A stretch of DNA of 64,000 nucleotides from Buttiauxella sp. B2 (lineage in GTDB: Bacteria > Pseudomonadota > Gammaproteobacteria > Enterobacterales > Enterobacteriaceae). Shown here piece by piece: positions 1-7,662 of the stretch (the stretch's first letter is position 1; the number at the start of each line of letters is the position of its first letter). The stretch is taken from contig NZ_VEXQ01000001.1 in NCBI RefSeq assembly GCF_006376615.1, forward strand, positions 1-64,000, written 5' to 3'. The notes under the pieces are model-generated. The model was not told the origin of the DNA. It worked only from the letters and a program-made list of their open reading frames with translations, and ran no database searches. Both the position numbers and the translations under genes were made by a program.

Positions 1-601
1 AGAGTTAGCTCAAAACGCTATCTATATACGTGGCGGTGGGAATAAACATTTATGGTTTCATAACGCATCAGGCGAGGAAGTGGGGCTGGTCTATGCCTCA
101 GATGATAAAACCCTACATCTGCGAGCCGGACAGGGGCCATCAGTAGATATCCAGTCTGATGGGCATGTTACTGTAAATAGCTCTTTTGGTGCTACACAGG
201 ATATTTACTCCGGACGAAATATCAGTAATGCAGGATTAATTCAGGCGGGTAATGGATTATACGATACGCCGGGGGTACGCGTGTACTCACCAAACAACCC
301 GCCCCCTTCCGGTAAAACGACAACGGGTAGTAATTCTGCGTATTACACCCACGATAACGGACAGGTTTATTTGCAATGTATCGGCGGCGTATACAGTAAT
401 TCAACGTCTAACCCTGACGTTAATATTTATCTTCCAGCCGCTTTCCCTAACGGGATATTAGGTATCGGTGGGTCATTTTCGGGAAGTGGTGGCTCTGATA
501 AAGATTCATGGTGGACAGCAACACCCACATCTGCAAGCTCTTTTAATCTTCATACGCAAAACTGTAGCGGCACATTTTCTTTTGTTGTGGCGGGGTACTA
601 A
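1..601 (+). CDS. Phage tail fibre protein, C-terminal part (cut by window edge)
   Basis: The frame is open from the left edge (first full codon at position 2) to the TAA at 599-601, so only the last 199 residues are visible. The visible part is rich in Gly, Ser, Asn and Thr, with beta-rich fibre-like text and a hydrophobic end (FSFVVAGY), as in the tips of tail fibres that bind the host surface. The next gene, four bases downstream, is a tail fibre assembly chaperone, the standard partner of a fibre gene, and this supports the call more than any motif does. It reads toward the baseplate genes, which lie on the other strand; in contractile-tail phages fibre and baseplate genes usually run the same way. 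Confidence 0.75.
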   Translation, partial: ELAQNAIYIRGGGNKHLWFHNASGEEVGLVYASDDKTLHLRAGQGPSVDIQSDGHVTVNSSFGATQDIYSGRNISNAGLIQAGNGLYDTPGVRVYSPNNPPPSGKTTTGSNSAYYTHDNGQVYLQCIGGVYSNSTSNPDVNIYLPAAFPNGILGIGGSFSGSGGSDKDSWWTATPTSASSFNLHTQNCSGTFSFVVAGY

Positions 602-604
602 CGC

Positions 605-1042
605 ATGCATAGCCAATTATTCAGCAATAAAACACGGGCTTTTTATCCAGTTAAAAGCCTGCGCTATTACAAATCCTGCGGCACGTTACCTGATGACCTG
701 GTGCGCATCTGTGACGATGAATACGCTAATTTCTACGGGGCATCACCTGCCAGCAGCGTACCGAACTACAACAATAAAACAGGTCAAATGGAATGGCTGA
801 AAGTTACGCCCAAAGTGAGAACAAAAAAAGAGATTAAGGAAGATAACCAGAGCGAACAAAAAAGCAGGTTGCGTGAAGCCGCGTCAATGGCCTTCCCACT
901 TCAGGCGGCGGTTGATATTGATGCCGCTACAACAAAGCAAATTGACACACTCAAACTGATTAAGCGCTACACCGTTGATGTGCTCAATACAAACCTTGAT
1001 AGCGTCAAACCTGAATGGCCAGAATCGCCTATATCCAATTGA
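605..1042 (+). CDS. Tail fibre assembly chaperone (Caudo_TAP-like)
   Basis: A 145-residue protein directly after the fibre gene. Its C-terminal half (a basic and acidic linker, then PLQAAVDIDAATTKQIDTLK and a final WPESP) has the layout of the phage tail fibre assembly family: a short alpha-helical 'A-D-I-A-T--E' stretch, then a Trp-Pro near the end. Such proteins fold and trimerise the fibre C-terminus and do not stay in the virion, or stay only as a cap. An 8-bp inverted repeat (ATTGATCG / CGATCAAT, 1038-1060) overlaps the stop codon and may end or modulate the transcript. The N-terminal half is divergent, so the family assignment is good but not certain. Confidence 0.7.
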   Translation: MHSQLFSNKTRAFYPVKSLRYYKSCGTLPDDLVRICDDEYANFYGASPASSVPNYNNKTGQMEWLKVTPKVRTKKEIKEDNQSEQKSRLREAASMAFPLQAAVDIDAATTKQIDTLKLIKRYTVDVLNTNLDSVKPEWPESPISN

Positions 1043-1142
1043 TCGGTCACAACGATCAATATTGCATAATTGATCTGTAATAACTATTTGAATGGTGTGG
1101 TTATAGGGTGAAAAATCCTCTTATCTTTATAAGGGGTACGAC

Positions 1143-1292
1143 GTGACATTAACCAAAGAAGAAGCTGAATTGATTTCCGGTTTTATCGCCGCCCATTGGC
1201 CAGAATTTGCAGCGGATGCGGAGGAAGTTATTAGCATTTGCGCCCTACACCGTCTAGCCGAGAAGCTAGGTCTTTCATCTGATGCCACATAA
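1143..1292 (+). CDS. Small protein of unknown function (49 aa, GTG start)
   Basis: GTG at 1143 follows an AAGGGG ribosome site and opens a 49-codon frame ending in TAA at 1290-1292, immediately before an intrinsic terminator. The product starts MTLTKEEAEL, is acidic, and is predicted to be largely helical with one Trp and one Cys; no family is recognised. The clean start signal and the terminator right after the stop argue that it is a real gene, the last one of the + strand fibre transcript. Many phages place small accessory genes after the fibre chaperone. Confidence 0.55.
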   Translation: MTLTKEEAELISGFIAAHWPEFAADAEEVISICALHRLAEKLGLSSDAT

Positions 1293-1295
1293 AGC

Positions 1296-1320
1296 AAAGC
1301 CCACGTCATGTGGGCTTTTT
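1296..1320. terminator. Bidirectional intrinsic terminator between convergent phage genes
   Basis: AAGCCCAC-GTCAT-GTGGGCTT forms an 8-bp GC-rich stem followed by a T tract on the + strand and preceded by an A-rich stretch that gives T's on the other strand. It sits between the 49-aa gene (+) and the 88-aa gene (-), whose last codons overlap the stem. Confidence 0.8.
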
Positions 1321-1572
1321 CTTATCTGTCTTGTTATGAACCTCCCACACCGATATCCCGCAACCTTCGCAGAAATCAGCAAGGAAGTTTATTCCTGACC
1401 ATTGCCTAATCCCGCCACGCGCCGCTTCCACAAATACAGCAATATCTCTGTCACGCCACACACCAAACAAACGCCATCCGCCGTCCTCTGTTTTTATAGC
1501 CACAATTCGCGTCAAAACACCTGTCTGGTGTAAGTCCACCCATGCGGGCTTTTTACGGGTAATCATTTTCAT
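1306..1572 (-). CDS. Small phage protein, unknown function (88 aa)
   Basis: Last gene of the minus-strand baseplate transcript, read from 1572 to 1306. The product is basic at its start (MKMITRKKPAW), has several Trp and Cys (CEGCG) residues and ends in a Lys-rich tail that overlaps the terminator stem. No signal peptide or membrane segment is seen. It is not recognised; about 70 bases separate it from the upstream structural gene. Confidence 0.5.
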   Translation of the reverse strand: MKMITRKKPAWVDLHQTGVLTRIVAIKTEDGGWRLFGVWRDRDIAVFVEAARGGIRQWSGINFLADFCEGCGISVWEVHNKTDKKKPT

Positions 1573-1641
1573 TTATTGCAAACCTTCATTTTGTTAGTAA
1601 CAAATCTAAGGTTTGTATTTTTTACTTTTAGCTCTTTTACG

Positions 1642-2289
1642 TTAACTCATTCTCACAAGTGCGCCGTCACGGGCTGACGGTAGCGGGTTGCTGTAGACCA
1701 TGCCGCCGAGAATCGGCACGACGCTTGTTTGTGACTCGTCTGTCCGCTTCAGTGCCACTGATAGCGTTCTGAAGCCCTGCGCCACTTCCTGTGTGGTCAG
1801 CGGGTTTTCAGACAGCAACACAGCCACCAACGGAATAATCACTTGTCCTGATTGCTCCAGGCGGCGACGTTTCCCCCCTAACTTTATAACCGGCGCAAGA
1901 CCTGTAACCGTCAGCCCAAAATAGTTATCTGGCGCTGCGGCGTCGTAGGTTGTTGCCGGTGCAAATATCACGCCACTGGAAAACCCGGTCAGAGTCAGCG
2001 TGAGTGCGGACAAGTTCGGCGGCGTGCTTTCTACTGACCGTCCACCAAAATAAATTTCAAGGTCTAGCACTACACGCTGAAGCGGGTTTTGAAAGTTAAG
2101 CGCCCACTGGCCAGCCGCACCACCACCAAAAACATCTATGTTGGTGTTTTGGTATGGCAGCGCAAACACACTGTCCGTGGTGCCTCTCACTTCATGCAAT
2201 GTGATTAAATCAGGCTGCGTGTTGCTATTGTCGTTTTTGCCAACCGGTAAGTCACTGATGGCAATGAGTTCGTCATCTGTTAAAGCCAC
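1642..2289 (-). CDS. Putative phage tail/baseplate structural protein (215 aa)
   Basis: Starts at 2289, directly behind the stop of the small paralogue gene at 2290. The protein (MALTDDELIAISDLPVGKN...) is beta-rich, contains a Gly cluster (DVFGGGAAGQW) and a Leu/Thr-rich stretch (ALTLTLTGFSSG), and has no membrane segment. In contractile-tail operons the slot after the DUF2612-type protein holds fibre or fibre-adaptor genes, so a role at the outer edge of the baseplate or as a fibre anchor is plausible. That is inference from position; no family was recognised. Confidence 0.5.
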   Translation of the reverse strand: MALTDDELIAISDLPVGKNDNSNTQPDLITLHEVRGTTDSVFALPYQNTNIDVFGGGAAGQWALNFQNPLQRVVLDLEIYFGGRSVESTPPNLSALTLTLTGFSSGVIFAPATTYDAAAPDNYFGLTVTGLAPVIKLGGKRRRLEQSGQVIIPLVAVLLSENPLTTQEVAQGFRTLSVALKRTDESQTSVVPILGGMVYSNPLPSARDGALVRMS

Positions 2290-2529
2290 TTATTCCCCCT
2301 CAAGATTTGTCAGTCTGCTTTCCATGTCTGCGGCCTTCGCATACAGGTCATTAAAAATAAAATTCAGGTGTTTGTACTCAACCGGATCCCCTGCCGAAAA
2401 TGTGCCGTCAGGATTAACAAATGTGGGCTTAAAACCATTTTGCTGTAGCGTTGCTGCCGGTGCTTCACTTGATGGGTAATCGCCCCCGGTAAACGGATAT
2501 GCTCGCAGGATGTAAGCAAACTTATTCAC
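2290..2529 (-). CDS. Small virion-associated protein, paralogue 1 (79 aa)
   Basis: Overlaps the end of its upstream neighbour by four bases (ATGA type). It shares a clear pattern with that neighbour: a short N-terminal tail, then G-[FP]-x-P-T-[FY], a D/G turn, GD-x-[VL], [KQ]-H-[LM]-NFI, DLY and a C-terminal coiled-coil-like segment with [RI]-x-[NT]-LEG. The two are tandem duplicates. The C-terminal heptad-like stretch suggests oligomerisation. Unknown function; the location between the DUF2612-type tail protein and the 215-aa protein makes a tail fibre adaptor or chaperone likely. Confidence 0.55.
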   Translation of the reverse strand: MNKFAYILRAYPFTGGDYPSSEAPAATLQQNGFKPTFVNPDGTFSAGDPVEYKHLNFIFNDLYAKAADMESRLTNLEGE

Positions 2530-2768
2530 TGGCCACCCTCCAGCGTTTCAATACGGGCAAGCGCTGCGGTGTATTTGCGGTACAAGTCGCACAAGATAAA
2601 ATTCATATGCTGCGCGGTCAGCGCATCACCAATAACCAGATTGCCGCCTTTGTCCATGTACGTTGGCACAAAGCCTGACGCCTGCATCTCCTGTGCGGGT
2701 TCTTGCTTGTTCGGTGTGTCCGCGTTTAATGACGGGTATGAAATATCACTTTCCGCCCAGCTATCCAT
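2526..2768 (-). CDS. Small virion-associated protein, paralogue 2 (80 aa)
   Basis: Upstream copy of the tandem pair, with its start at 2768 overlapping the stop of the DUF2612-type gene by eight bases. Shared residues with the downstream copy include GF-x-PT, GD-x-x, H-x-NFI, DLY and a final LEGG. N-terminal segments differ (MDSWAESDISYPS versus MNKFAYILRAYPF), which would let the two bind different partners while keeping the same body. No enzyme motif. Confidence 0.55.
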   Translation of the reverse strand: MDSWAESDISYPSLNADTPNKQEPAQEMQASGFVPTYMDKGGNLVIGDALTAQHMNFILCDLYRKYTAALARIETLEGGQ

Positions 2769-3519
2769 TTGTCACCTCGATTGGTTTATATGTTGCCAGG
2801 GTATTATTTGGGCTTATCGCATCGAGACTAATCACCTCATTGGTGTGTTGCCTTGTAAGTACCGATTTACCCGCACTGACCCTGATTGTGACCCCTGCAC
2901 TGACCCTGATTGCGCGATTTGTTTTGACGTACTCCAGACCTCCCCACATCGACGCAAAGACGTTACCCGGCATCATAGGGGCGTTGTCTGTCATTTTGCT
3001 GTTAGGTCGTGTGGCCGTGCTGTAGATGTCACCGGCAAATGTGGCGCTGACCATTGATTCGGGTAATCCAATATTTGGCGCATCCCGCCCACACTGCACG
3101 TAAATCATTCGGTCAAGGGGCGCGCGGTTAAACACGCCACCCAACGCACCCGCAGGCGAAACAACACCGCCGAGCGGTAGCCATCTCACCCCATAGACAC
3201 TGGCGATGTATTTTCCCAATGCCGGTCTACTCTGTTGCGATGAAGTCAACCCGGATGATAGCGCCTGCATTTTCTGCCGGTATTCATCATCACCCATGCC
3301 TGCACGGGGTAAGTCGTAACGCTCACCCCATGCATCAAGCATGACGCCCGTAGACGTGGATAGTTTTGAACCCGTTTCAAGGTAATCAAGTGCGGCAACC
3401 ATCGAGTCATGGTTAGCCCGGAGACCTGTTATCAGTTTGATGTTGTTCGTTAGCCGCACTTTGGACGTAAAGCGAGCTTTGGCCAGCGCGTCAGGTGAAA
3501 TGATAAAAGGCTTCATCAT
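2761..3519 (-). CDS. Tail protein, DUF2612-type (baseplate, gpI/gp48-like position)
   Basis: A 252-residue protein overlapping the J-like gene by four bases (ATGATGA). The central text LDAWGERYDLPRAGMGDDEY is typical of the DUF2612 family of phage proteins, which follow baseplate J in many contractile-tail operons and occupy the place of P2 gpI or Mu gp48, connecting the baseplate wedge to fibres. Near the C-terminus an IRVSAG hexapeptide is repeated (IRVSAGVTIRVSAGK), caused by a 16-base direct repeat at 2873 and 2897 with a 24-base period. Confidence 0.7.
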   Translation of the reverse strand: MMKPFIISPDALAKARFTSKVRLTNNIKLITGLRANHDSMVAALDYLETGSKLSTSTGVMLDAWGERYDLPRAGMGDDEYRQKMQALSSGLTSSQQSRPALGKYIASVYGVRWLPLGGVVSPAGALGGVFNRAPLDRMIYVQCGRDAPNIGLPESMVSATFAGDIYSTATRPNSKMTDNAPMMPGNVFASMWGGLEYVKTNRAIRVSAGVTIRVSAGKSVLTRQHTNEVISLDAISPNNTLATYKPIEVTNG

Positions 3520-4937
3520 TCACCCTCAATGGTAATGAACGTATCATTCGTCACAGCAATTGCACCGTCTGCAATGGCAACGGAACGCCCTGAAGGGTTA
3601 GCCGACACACCCACGCTGACCGTAATGTCTGTAAGTGTTGGCAGGGCAACAATAAGGTTAGATTCGAGCTGGCGCGCATAGACATCACGCCCCACGATAA
3701 GTGATGTGAAATAATCCTCAATCACCGAACGGGCAACAGAAAAATAATCAACCGGCTTGCCCGTTGTCTCTGCATCCCATGCATCACCAGACACCGCCAC
3801 ATAAACAGACTGGTACGCCTGCCGGGTAAAATACATCGTTTCTGTGGTGTCGCCATCTGTGGCCGTTCCATAACTGCCGCCAAACGTTCCCGCTTCGCCA
3901 GCCACAGCACTATATATAGCCTGTGCAACATCATCATCAGCACCACCTGCAACAAACACCTGAACGGTTTTACCCGGTAATCCATTTACATCAGTTTCAA
4001 TACCGCGATTGACATTTACATCACAAAAAGACACGCCTTCTACTGCTTGCACCGAGGCTTTAATACCTGGACGTGAAGCCCCAATCGATGACTTACGCGC
4101 TGCGGCAGCGGCCTTTAGTCTGGCGCGGTAGCGCTCATCATCTTCAATCAAAAAACCCTGACTTCCGTTGGCCAATACAAGCACGTCATCACTGACCACG
4201 TCACCATAGCCCACAACAGGAAAGTCCGTTTCTGAGTCGTACCAGGCAACAACAGGCATCCCCGCCCGTACAACATCATACACATCCGCCGTAAACGAGA
4301 AGCGCGCCAAGCTGACTCCATCGGCCACAAACAACATTTCCCCATAAGCCGTCTGCATGGTTGTCATTGCGCTATCACCCGCTATGGCCAGACCATAAAG
4401 GCGCGCAATCACTGTGTCTGATGTGTCACCTGCTTCAAACTGTGTGGTGTATTCAGTGCCATTAACAGAAATGACGAACGTATTGCCATCAACAAGCGCA
4501 GAACCTTTGACTGACAGAACAAGCCCTGTGCAAGAATTTGGATCCGCTGATTCAGTTGTAGACACCAGCCAATCACCATCAATGCCCGACACTTTAAAAC
4601 TATCACCGGCAGTCACTACACCATCAGGTTTCAACAAGTACACAACCCGCGCGGACGATTGCGTCATGCCGTACCGGGTTACGTTGAACCATTCACCGGC
4701 ACCATCTAACTGTGCGCCTTCAGCCTGTGACAGATAAAAGCCGCCGAAAATCCAGCCCATCGCCTCGATAATCTGTAAATCATCTTCAGACGATACCGCG
4801 ATAATCTGACCAATGACTGCATCACCGTCAGAAGAAATGTTACCCAACAAGGCGCGCAAGGATGCGTAAATCTGACCGCGTATCTCTGGCAAACGCGCAC
4901 CACGCCAGCCGTTATCACTGACTAATTCAATTGCCAT
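3516..4937 (-). CDS. Baseplate J-like protein (Mu gp47-like)
   Basis: The start at 4937 (MAIELVSDNGWRG) was chosen over an earlier in-frame one at 4976 because AAGGAG lies eight bases in front of it; it overlaps the stop of the preceding gene by 11 bases. The 473-residue protein has the features of Baseplate_J: an N-terminal helical part (IRGQIYASLRALLG...), a beta-rich middle with DGDWLVSTTE, then GFLIEDDERYRARL, the conserved 'E-DE-YR-R' segment, and KTVQVFVAGG and VARSVIEDYF in the C-terminal half. Such proteins form the baseplate wedge ring of contractile tails. Confidence 0.85.
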   Translation of the reverse strand: MAIELVSDNGWRGARLPEIRGQIYASLRALLGNISSDGDAVIGQIIAVSSEDDLQIIEAMGWIFGGFYLSQAEGAQLDGAGEWFNVTRYGMTQSSARVVYLLKPDGVVTAGDSFKVSGIDGDWLVSTTESADPNSCTGLVLSVKGSALVDGNTFVISVNGTEYTTQFEAGDTSDTVIARLYGLAIAGDSAMTTMQTAYGEMLFVADGVSLARFSFTADVYDVVRAGMPVVAWYDSETDFPVVGYGDVVSDDVLVLANGSQGFLIEDDERYRARLKAAAAARKSSIGASRPGIKASVQAVEGVSFCDVNVNRGIETDVNGLPGKTVQVFVAGGADDDVAQAIYSAVAGEAGTFGGSYGTATDGDTTETMYFTRQAYQSVYVAVSGDAWDAETTGKPVDYFSVARSVIEDYFTSLIVGRDVYARQLESNLIVALPTLTDITVSVGVSANPSGRSVAIADGAIAVTNDTFITIEGE

Positions 4938-5274
4938 TAACCGTGACTCCTTTTGATTCCTGCCCGGTGTGAACATCGAACATCACAACCATCTTCCCGG
5001 AGACGTTGGCCGCACGCGTGATGACAACATCCCTCACGTCATCTGTTTTCATGCCTTCATCAGCAATCATTTTTGCTACAATTGTTGCGGGTAGCTTCTG
5101 ACCCAACACACCAAAGAACCACGGAATGCCTAATGACTCATCAAGCCACCATTCACCCTTGTTGGTGCCAATGCGTATTTCACATTGCTGTGCGACACCA
5201 TCAACGCCGCCATCAAGCACAAGGTCACCGTCTTTCATGATGACCCCGTCTTTGTCCTGCAAAACATCCATCAT
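4927..5274 (-). CDS. Baseplate wedge protein, gp46 / GPW-gp25-like
   Basis: A 115-residue protein, the usual size, placed immediately before baseplate J as gp25/W-type wedge proteins are. The segment EIRIGTNKGEWWLDESLGIP matches the family pattern of a short domain in which a conserved Leu-Gly-Ile-Pro-Trp is followed by a helix. The start at 5274 overlaps the upstream stop by four bases. It would sit at the inner wedge next to the tube. Assigned by motif and gene order. Confidence 0.7.
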   Translation of the reverse strand: MMDVLQDKDGVIMKDGDLVLDGGVDGVAQQCEIRIGTNKGEWWLDESLGIPWFFGVLGQKLPATIVAKMIADEGMKTDDVRDVVITRAANVSGKMVVMFDVHTGQESKGVTVNGN

Positions 5275-5489
5275 GAGTAAATCCCCTGCACAGGCTCAAG
5301 ATTTGCGATGCGGACAAGGCATTTACCCTGCCCCAAATCCTTTATTTCACTGACGTTACCCACGGGCAAAAAACGACGCCCGCGCGGGGTTGGCATGTTA
5401 AGGGTCACCGGCTCACCATTCAGCGGCGTAATGCGTGAAAAGAAGTGGCCGTCACGCGCTGCCCTGTATTGCTCACTGTTTATCTGCAT
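5271..5489 (-). CDS. Small phage baseplate-operon protein (72 aa)
   Basis: Read from 5489; overlaps both neighbours (17 bases upstream, four bases downstream). The sequence (MQINSEQYRAARDGHFFSRI, later FLPVGNVSEIKDLGQGKCLV) looks like a small beta-barrel protein. No family recognised. Tight coupling to the wedge gene supports a structural or assembly role. Confidence 0.5.
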   Translation of the reverse strand: MQINSEQYRAARDGHFFSRITPLNGEPVTLNMPTPRGRRFLPVGNVSEIKDLGQGKCLVRIANLEPVQGIYS

Positions 5490-5859
5490 AGTTTGTCACC
5501 TGCTTTACGGTGATGACTGACACCCACGCATCCAGCGACTGAAAATCTAAAAGATCATCGGGGTTAAACCCTTCCCCTGCATCATTCAGCATTTGTGCGA
5601 GTGCTGCCTGATGTGCCGTTTCATAAATCACATCGCTGTAATAAGGCACCCAACCATCATCAGCCTGGCGACAATTGGCCAGCACCATGCTTAAGGGCGC
5701 ATCGAACATGGGACAGGTTTCAACGCCCATCACTGCAAGCCCGATACGGTGCGTAACCTCAATCACATCACCTGGCTTAAAATTGAAGGTTGCGTCACCT
5801 GCCTGTAAAAAACCGCCGTTATCAAACGCCACCGCTGCGGCCTGCTCGCTAAGTTTCAT
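5473..5859 (-). CDS. Phage baseplate-operon protein, unknown (128 aa)
   Basis: Lies 13 bases behind the spike gene. The protein contains FKPGDVIEVTHRIGLAVMG, suggesting a beta-rich fold, then a helical acidic C-terminal half (QMLNDAGEGFNPDDLLDF). No catalytic motif or membrane segment. Not recognised; the position between spike and wedge genes makes a baseplate accessory role likely. Confidence 0.5.
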   Translation of the reverse strand: MKLSEQAAAVAFDNGGFLQAGDATFNFKPGDVIEVTHRIGLAVMGVETCPMFDAPLSMVLANCRQADDGWVPYYSDVIYETAHQAALAQMLNDAGEGFNPDDLLDFQSLDAWVSVITVKQVTNYADKQ

Positions 5860-5872
5860 TTATTCATTCCTT

Positions 5873-6592
5873 TTATTGCGGTGCGTCAGTTGTGCCGCCA
5901 CCGTCACCGTTTTCTTTGTGTTTATGTCCGCTGCCACTAATACCGTTTGAAACGTGGTCAACAGCCGCACTGGTGCCATTAATCTGGACATCACTTGCAA
6001 ACGCCGCCCGACCACTTCCACCGCCTGCGCCCGCTGTGGTGGTCATGTCACCCGCAATGCCAACGTTGCCGTTTATCTGTGTGTTGGCGTTGACGGTGAA
6101 ACCCGCTGGCGCATCAAGCGTTATGCCCCCACCATCCAGCACCAGCTTTGCCCCGCCTCCGTTATCAACCGTGATGTTGTTGTCATCGAGGGTGATATTT
6201 GCGGCAACGTGATAAATTCGGATCCCCACGCTATCCGGCATGGTGTGTGTGGCCATGTCGTTAAATCCGGTAATGGCCGCACAAGCTGATAGCGTTTTAT
6301 GGTCTGGCTCCTGTGCGTCACTGTGGGAAATCGCAATCAACAGGCAGCTATCACCGGCCTTAACCTCACCACTAATACCAGACTTGCTGCTATTCCAGAC
6401 CAGCGACAAAAGCCGCACATCACTTATGGCTTCGTATTCATACGGTTCATCGTTATCACCGAAAATGCGCCGCGCTGTTGGTTGAACAACTGCTTTCCCG
6501 CCAGCCACGGACACAATCGTTGCTTCCAGGCTAAATATTGCGGAAGCGAGTTCCTGATTAACAATGGCGCTGACCTGACTACCTGCTCTCAT
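5873..6592 (-). CDS. Baseplate spike protein (gpV / Mu gp45-like)
   Basis: A 239-residue protein with an N-terminal OB-fold-like part (ATIVSVAGGKAVVQPTARR...) and a C-terminal repetitive beta region alternating T, N, D and G (NITLDDNNITVDNGG, LVLDGGGITLDAP, FTVNANTQINGNVG), as in triple beta-helix spikes. It ends GHKHKENGDGGGTT: the H-x-H motif near the tip is the iron-binding site known in P2 gpV-type spikes, which pierce the outer membrane. The start at 6592 overlaps the hub stop by four bases. Confidence 0.85.
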   Translation of the reverse strand: MRAGSQVSAIVNQELASAIFSLEATIVSVAGGKAVVQPTARRIFGDNDEPYEYEAISDVRLLSLVWNSSKSGISGEVKAGDSCLLIAISHSDAQEPDHKTLSACAAITGFNDMATHTMPDSVGIRIYHVAANITLDDNNITVDNGGGAKLVLDGGGITLDAPAGFTVNANTQINGNVGIAGDMTTTAGAGGGSGRAAFASDVQINGTSAAVDHVSNGISGSGHKHKENGDGGGTTDAPQ

Positions 6593-7545
6593 TCAATGAC
6601 CCCTTCAAATTGTGATTCCCATACGCTCATATCTTTTGTGCCGAAACGGTGCGTAATTTTGGTAATGGTGACCCACCACTCCTGACCCAAAGACGGTGAT
6701 TCAAGCTGCACTTTGTCGCCTATCTCCACGCCACCGCGCAGGACTGAACGCCACGTAATAGCCTCAATGGTGCCAATCTGACGGCGTGCGCCTTTGGTGT
6801 AATCGGTATGAGAGTTTTTTGGTGGCCACGGATAAGTAGCGACTGAAGACTTTTTCTTTTTGGTCGTGGATGTGGTGGATGTACTTTTATGTTTGTGGCG
6901 GCGTGGCGTGTGTAGCTTCAACACTGGTGCACCTAAAAGACCGCTGTCAGGTGAAAACAGCGCGGAACCCTGTGTCAGTGAATCCCCCGCAGTCACCTGC
7001 AATGACTGGTACTGGATAGACCATCCAGCATTAACCGGCTTGCACAAGCTATTAAGCACATCACGCGAGAGCGCCACGCCTGACACCGGCTTTTCCAGGG
7101 TTAGTGCTGCGGCACCTTTGGACACCTGACAGCCAAGCCCCATATCACTGGCAACCATCCTGACGGCGTCCGCCAGACTCTGCCCTTTTTTGAAAGACCG
7201 TTTGGTTACCGATGCGCGGTAAGGAATAAGTGATTCATAAAACTTAATGCGTAACCCGTAAACCTCCGCAGGCTTGACCGTTACCGCTGATATCAATTCA
7301 CCCTGTGTCAGAGTCAATAGACCTTCATCAAGGTAACCCGCTGCTACACTGATTGTGCTACCTGATACGGCTATCTGGTTTTGTGTATCAGCAGTAATAC
7401 CCCATAGCGTTAACTCAGCCTCGTTGGGTTGTGGTTCTTTATCCCGCACACAAGAGAAATCACAATCCACGTCATCAATGGTGATGGTTTCGCCGGTTGT
7501 ACAATTAATGGTGATTTGAAAAATTCGCCCCCAGGCCATTTTCAT
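6589..7545 (-). CDS. Baseplate hub protein (late control gene D-like)
   Basis: A 318-residue protein directly upstream of the spike gene, the position of Mu gp44 or P2 gpD hub proteins. Conserved-looking elements are the N-terminal beta domain, then SFKKGQSLADAVRMVASDMG (the LysM-like or hub helix seen in D-type proteins) and a C-terminal beta domain (GDKVQLESPSLGQEWWVTIT). A Lys/Ser/Thr-rich insert of low complexity lies near residues 216-237 (HKHKSTSTTSTTKKKK). The next gene upstream is not a tail gene: the tape-measure and circularisation genes that normally precede the hub are absent. Confidence 0.7.
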   Translation of the reverse strand: MKMAWGRIFQITINCTTGETITIDDVDCDFSCVRDKEPQPNEAELTLWGITADTQNQIAVSGSTISVAAGYLDEGLLTLTQGELISAVTVKPAEVYGLRIKFYESLIPYRASVTKRSFKKGQSLADAVRMVASDMGLGCQVSKGAAALTLEKPVSGVALSRDVLNSLCKPVNAGWSIQYQSLQVTAGDSLTQGSALFSPDSGLLGAPVLKLHTPRRHKHKSTSTTSTTKKKKSSVATYPWPPKNSHTDYTKGARRQIGTIEAITWRSVLRGGVEIGDKVQLESPSLGQEWWVTITKITHRFGTKDMSVWESQFEGVIE

Positions 7546-7617
7546 TTACTCCCTATGGTTAGCGGAGCAATGACAACATCTACGTTATTAGCCGTCAGGT
7601 GACACACGACAAGACAG

Positions 7618-7651
7618 AAAACAGGGGCGCTGTGTATAACCGCCCTGTTTT
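7618..7651 (-). terminator. Intrinsic terminator upstream of the hub gene
   Basis: AAACAGGGGCG ... CGCCCTGTTT pairs with a single bulged G around an 11-base loop; on the minus strand it ends in a T-rich run. It lies downstream of the 7663-8013 frame and upstream of the hub gene, so it would isolate the tail genes from transcription coming from the integrase side. Confidence 0.55.
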
Positions 7652-7662
7652 ACCCCACCTGC

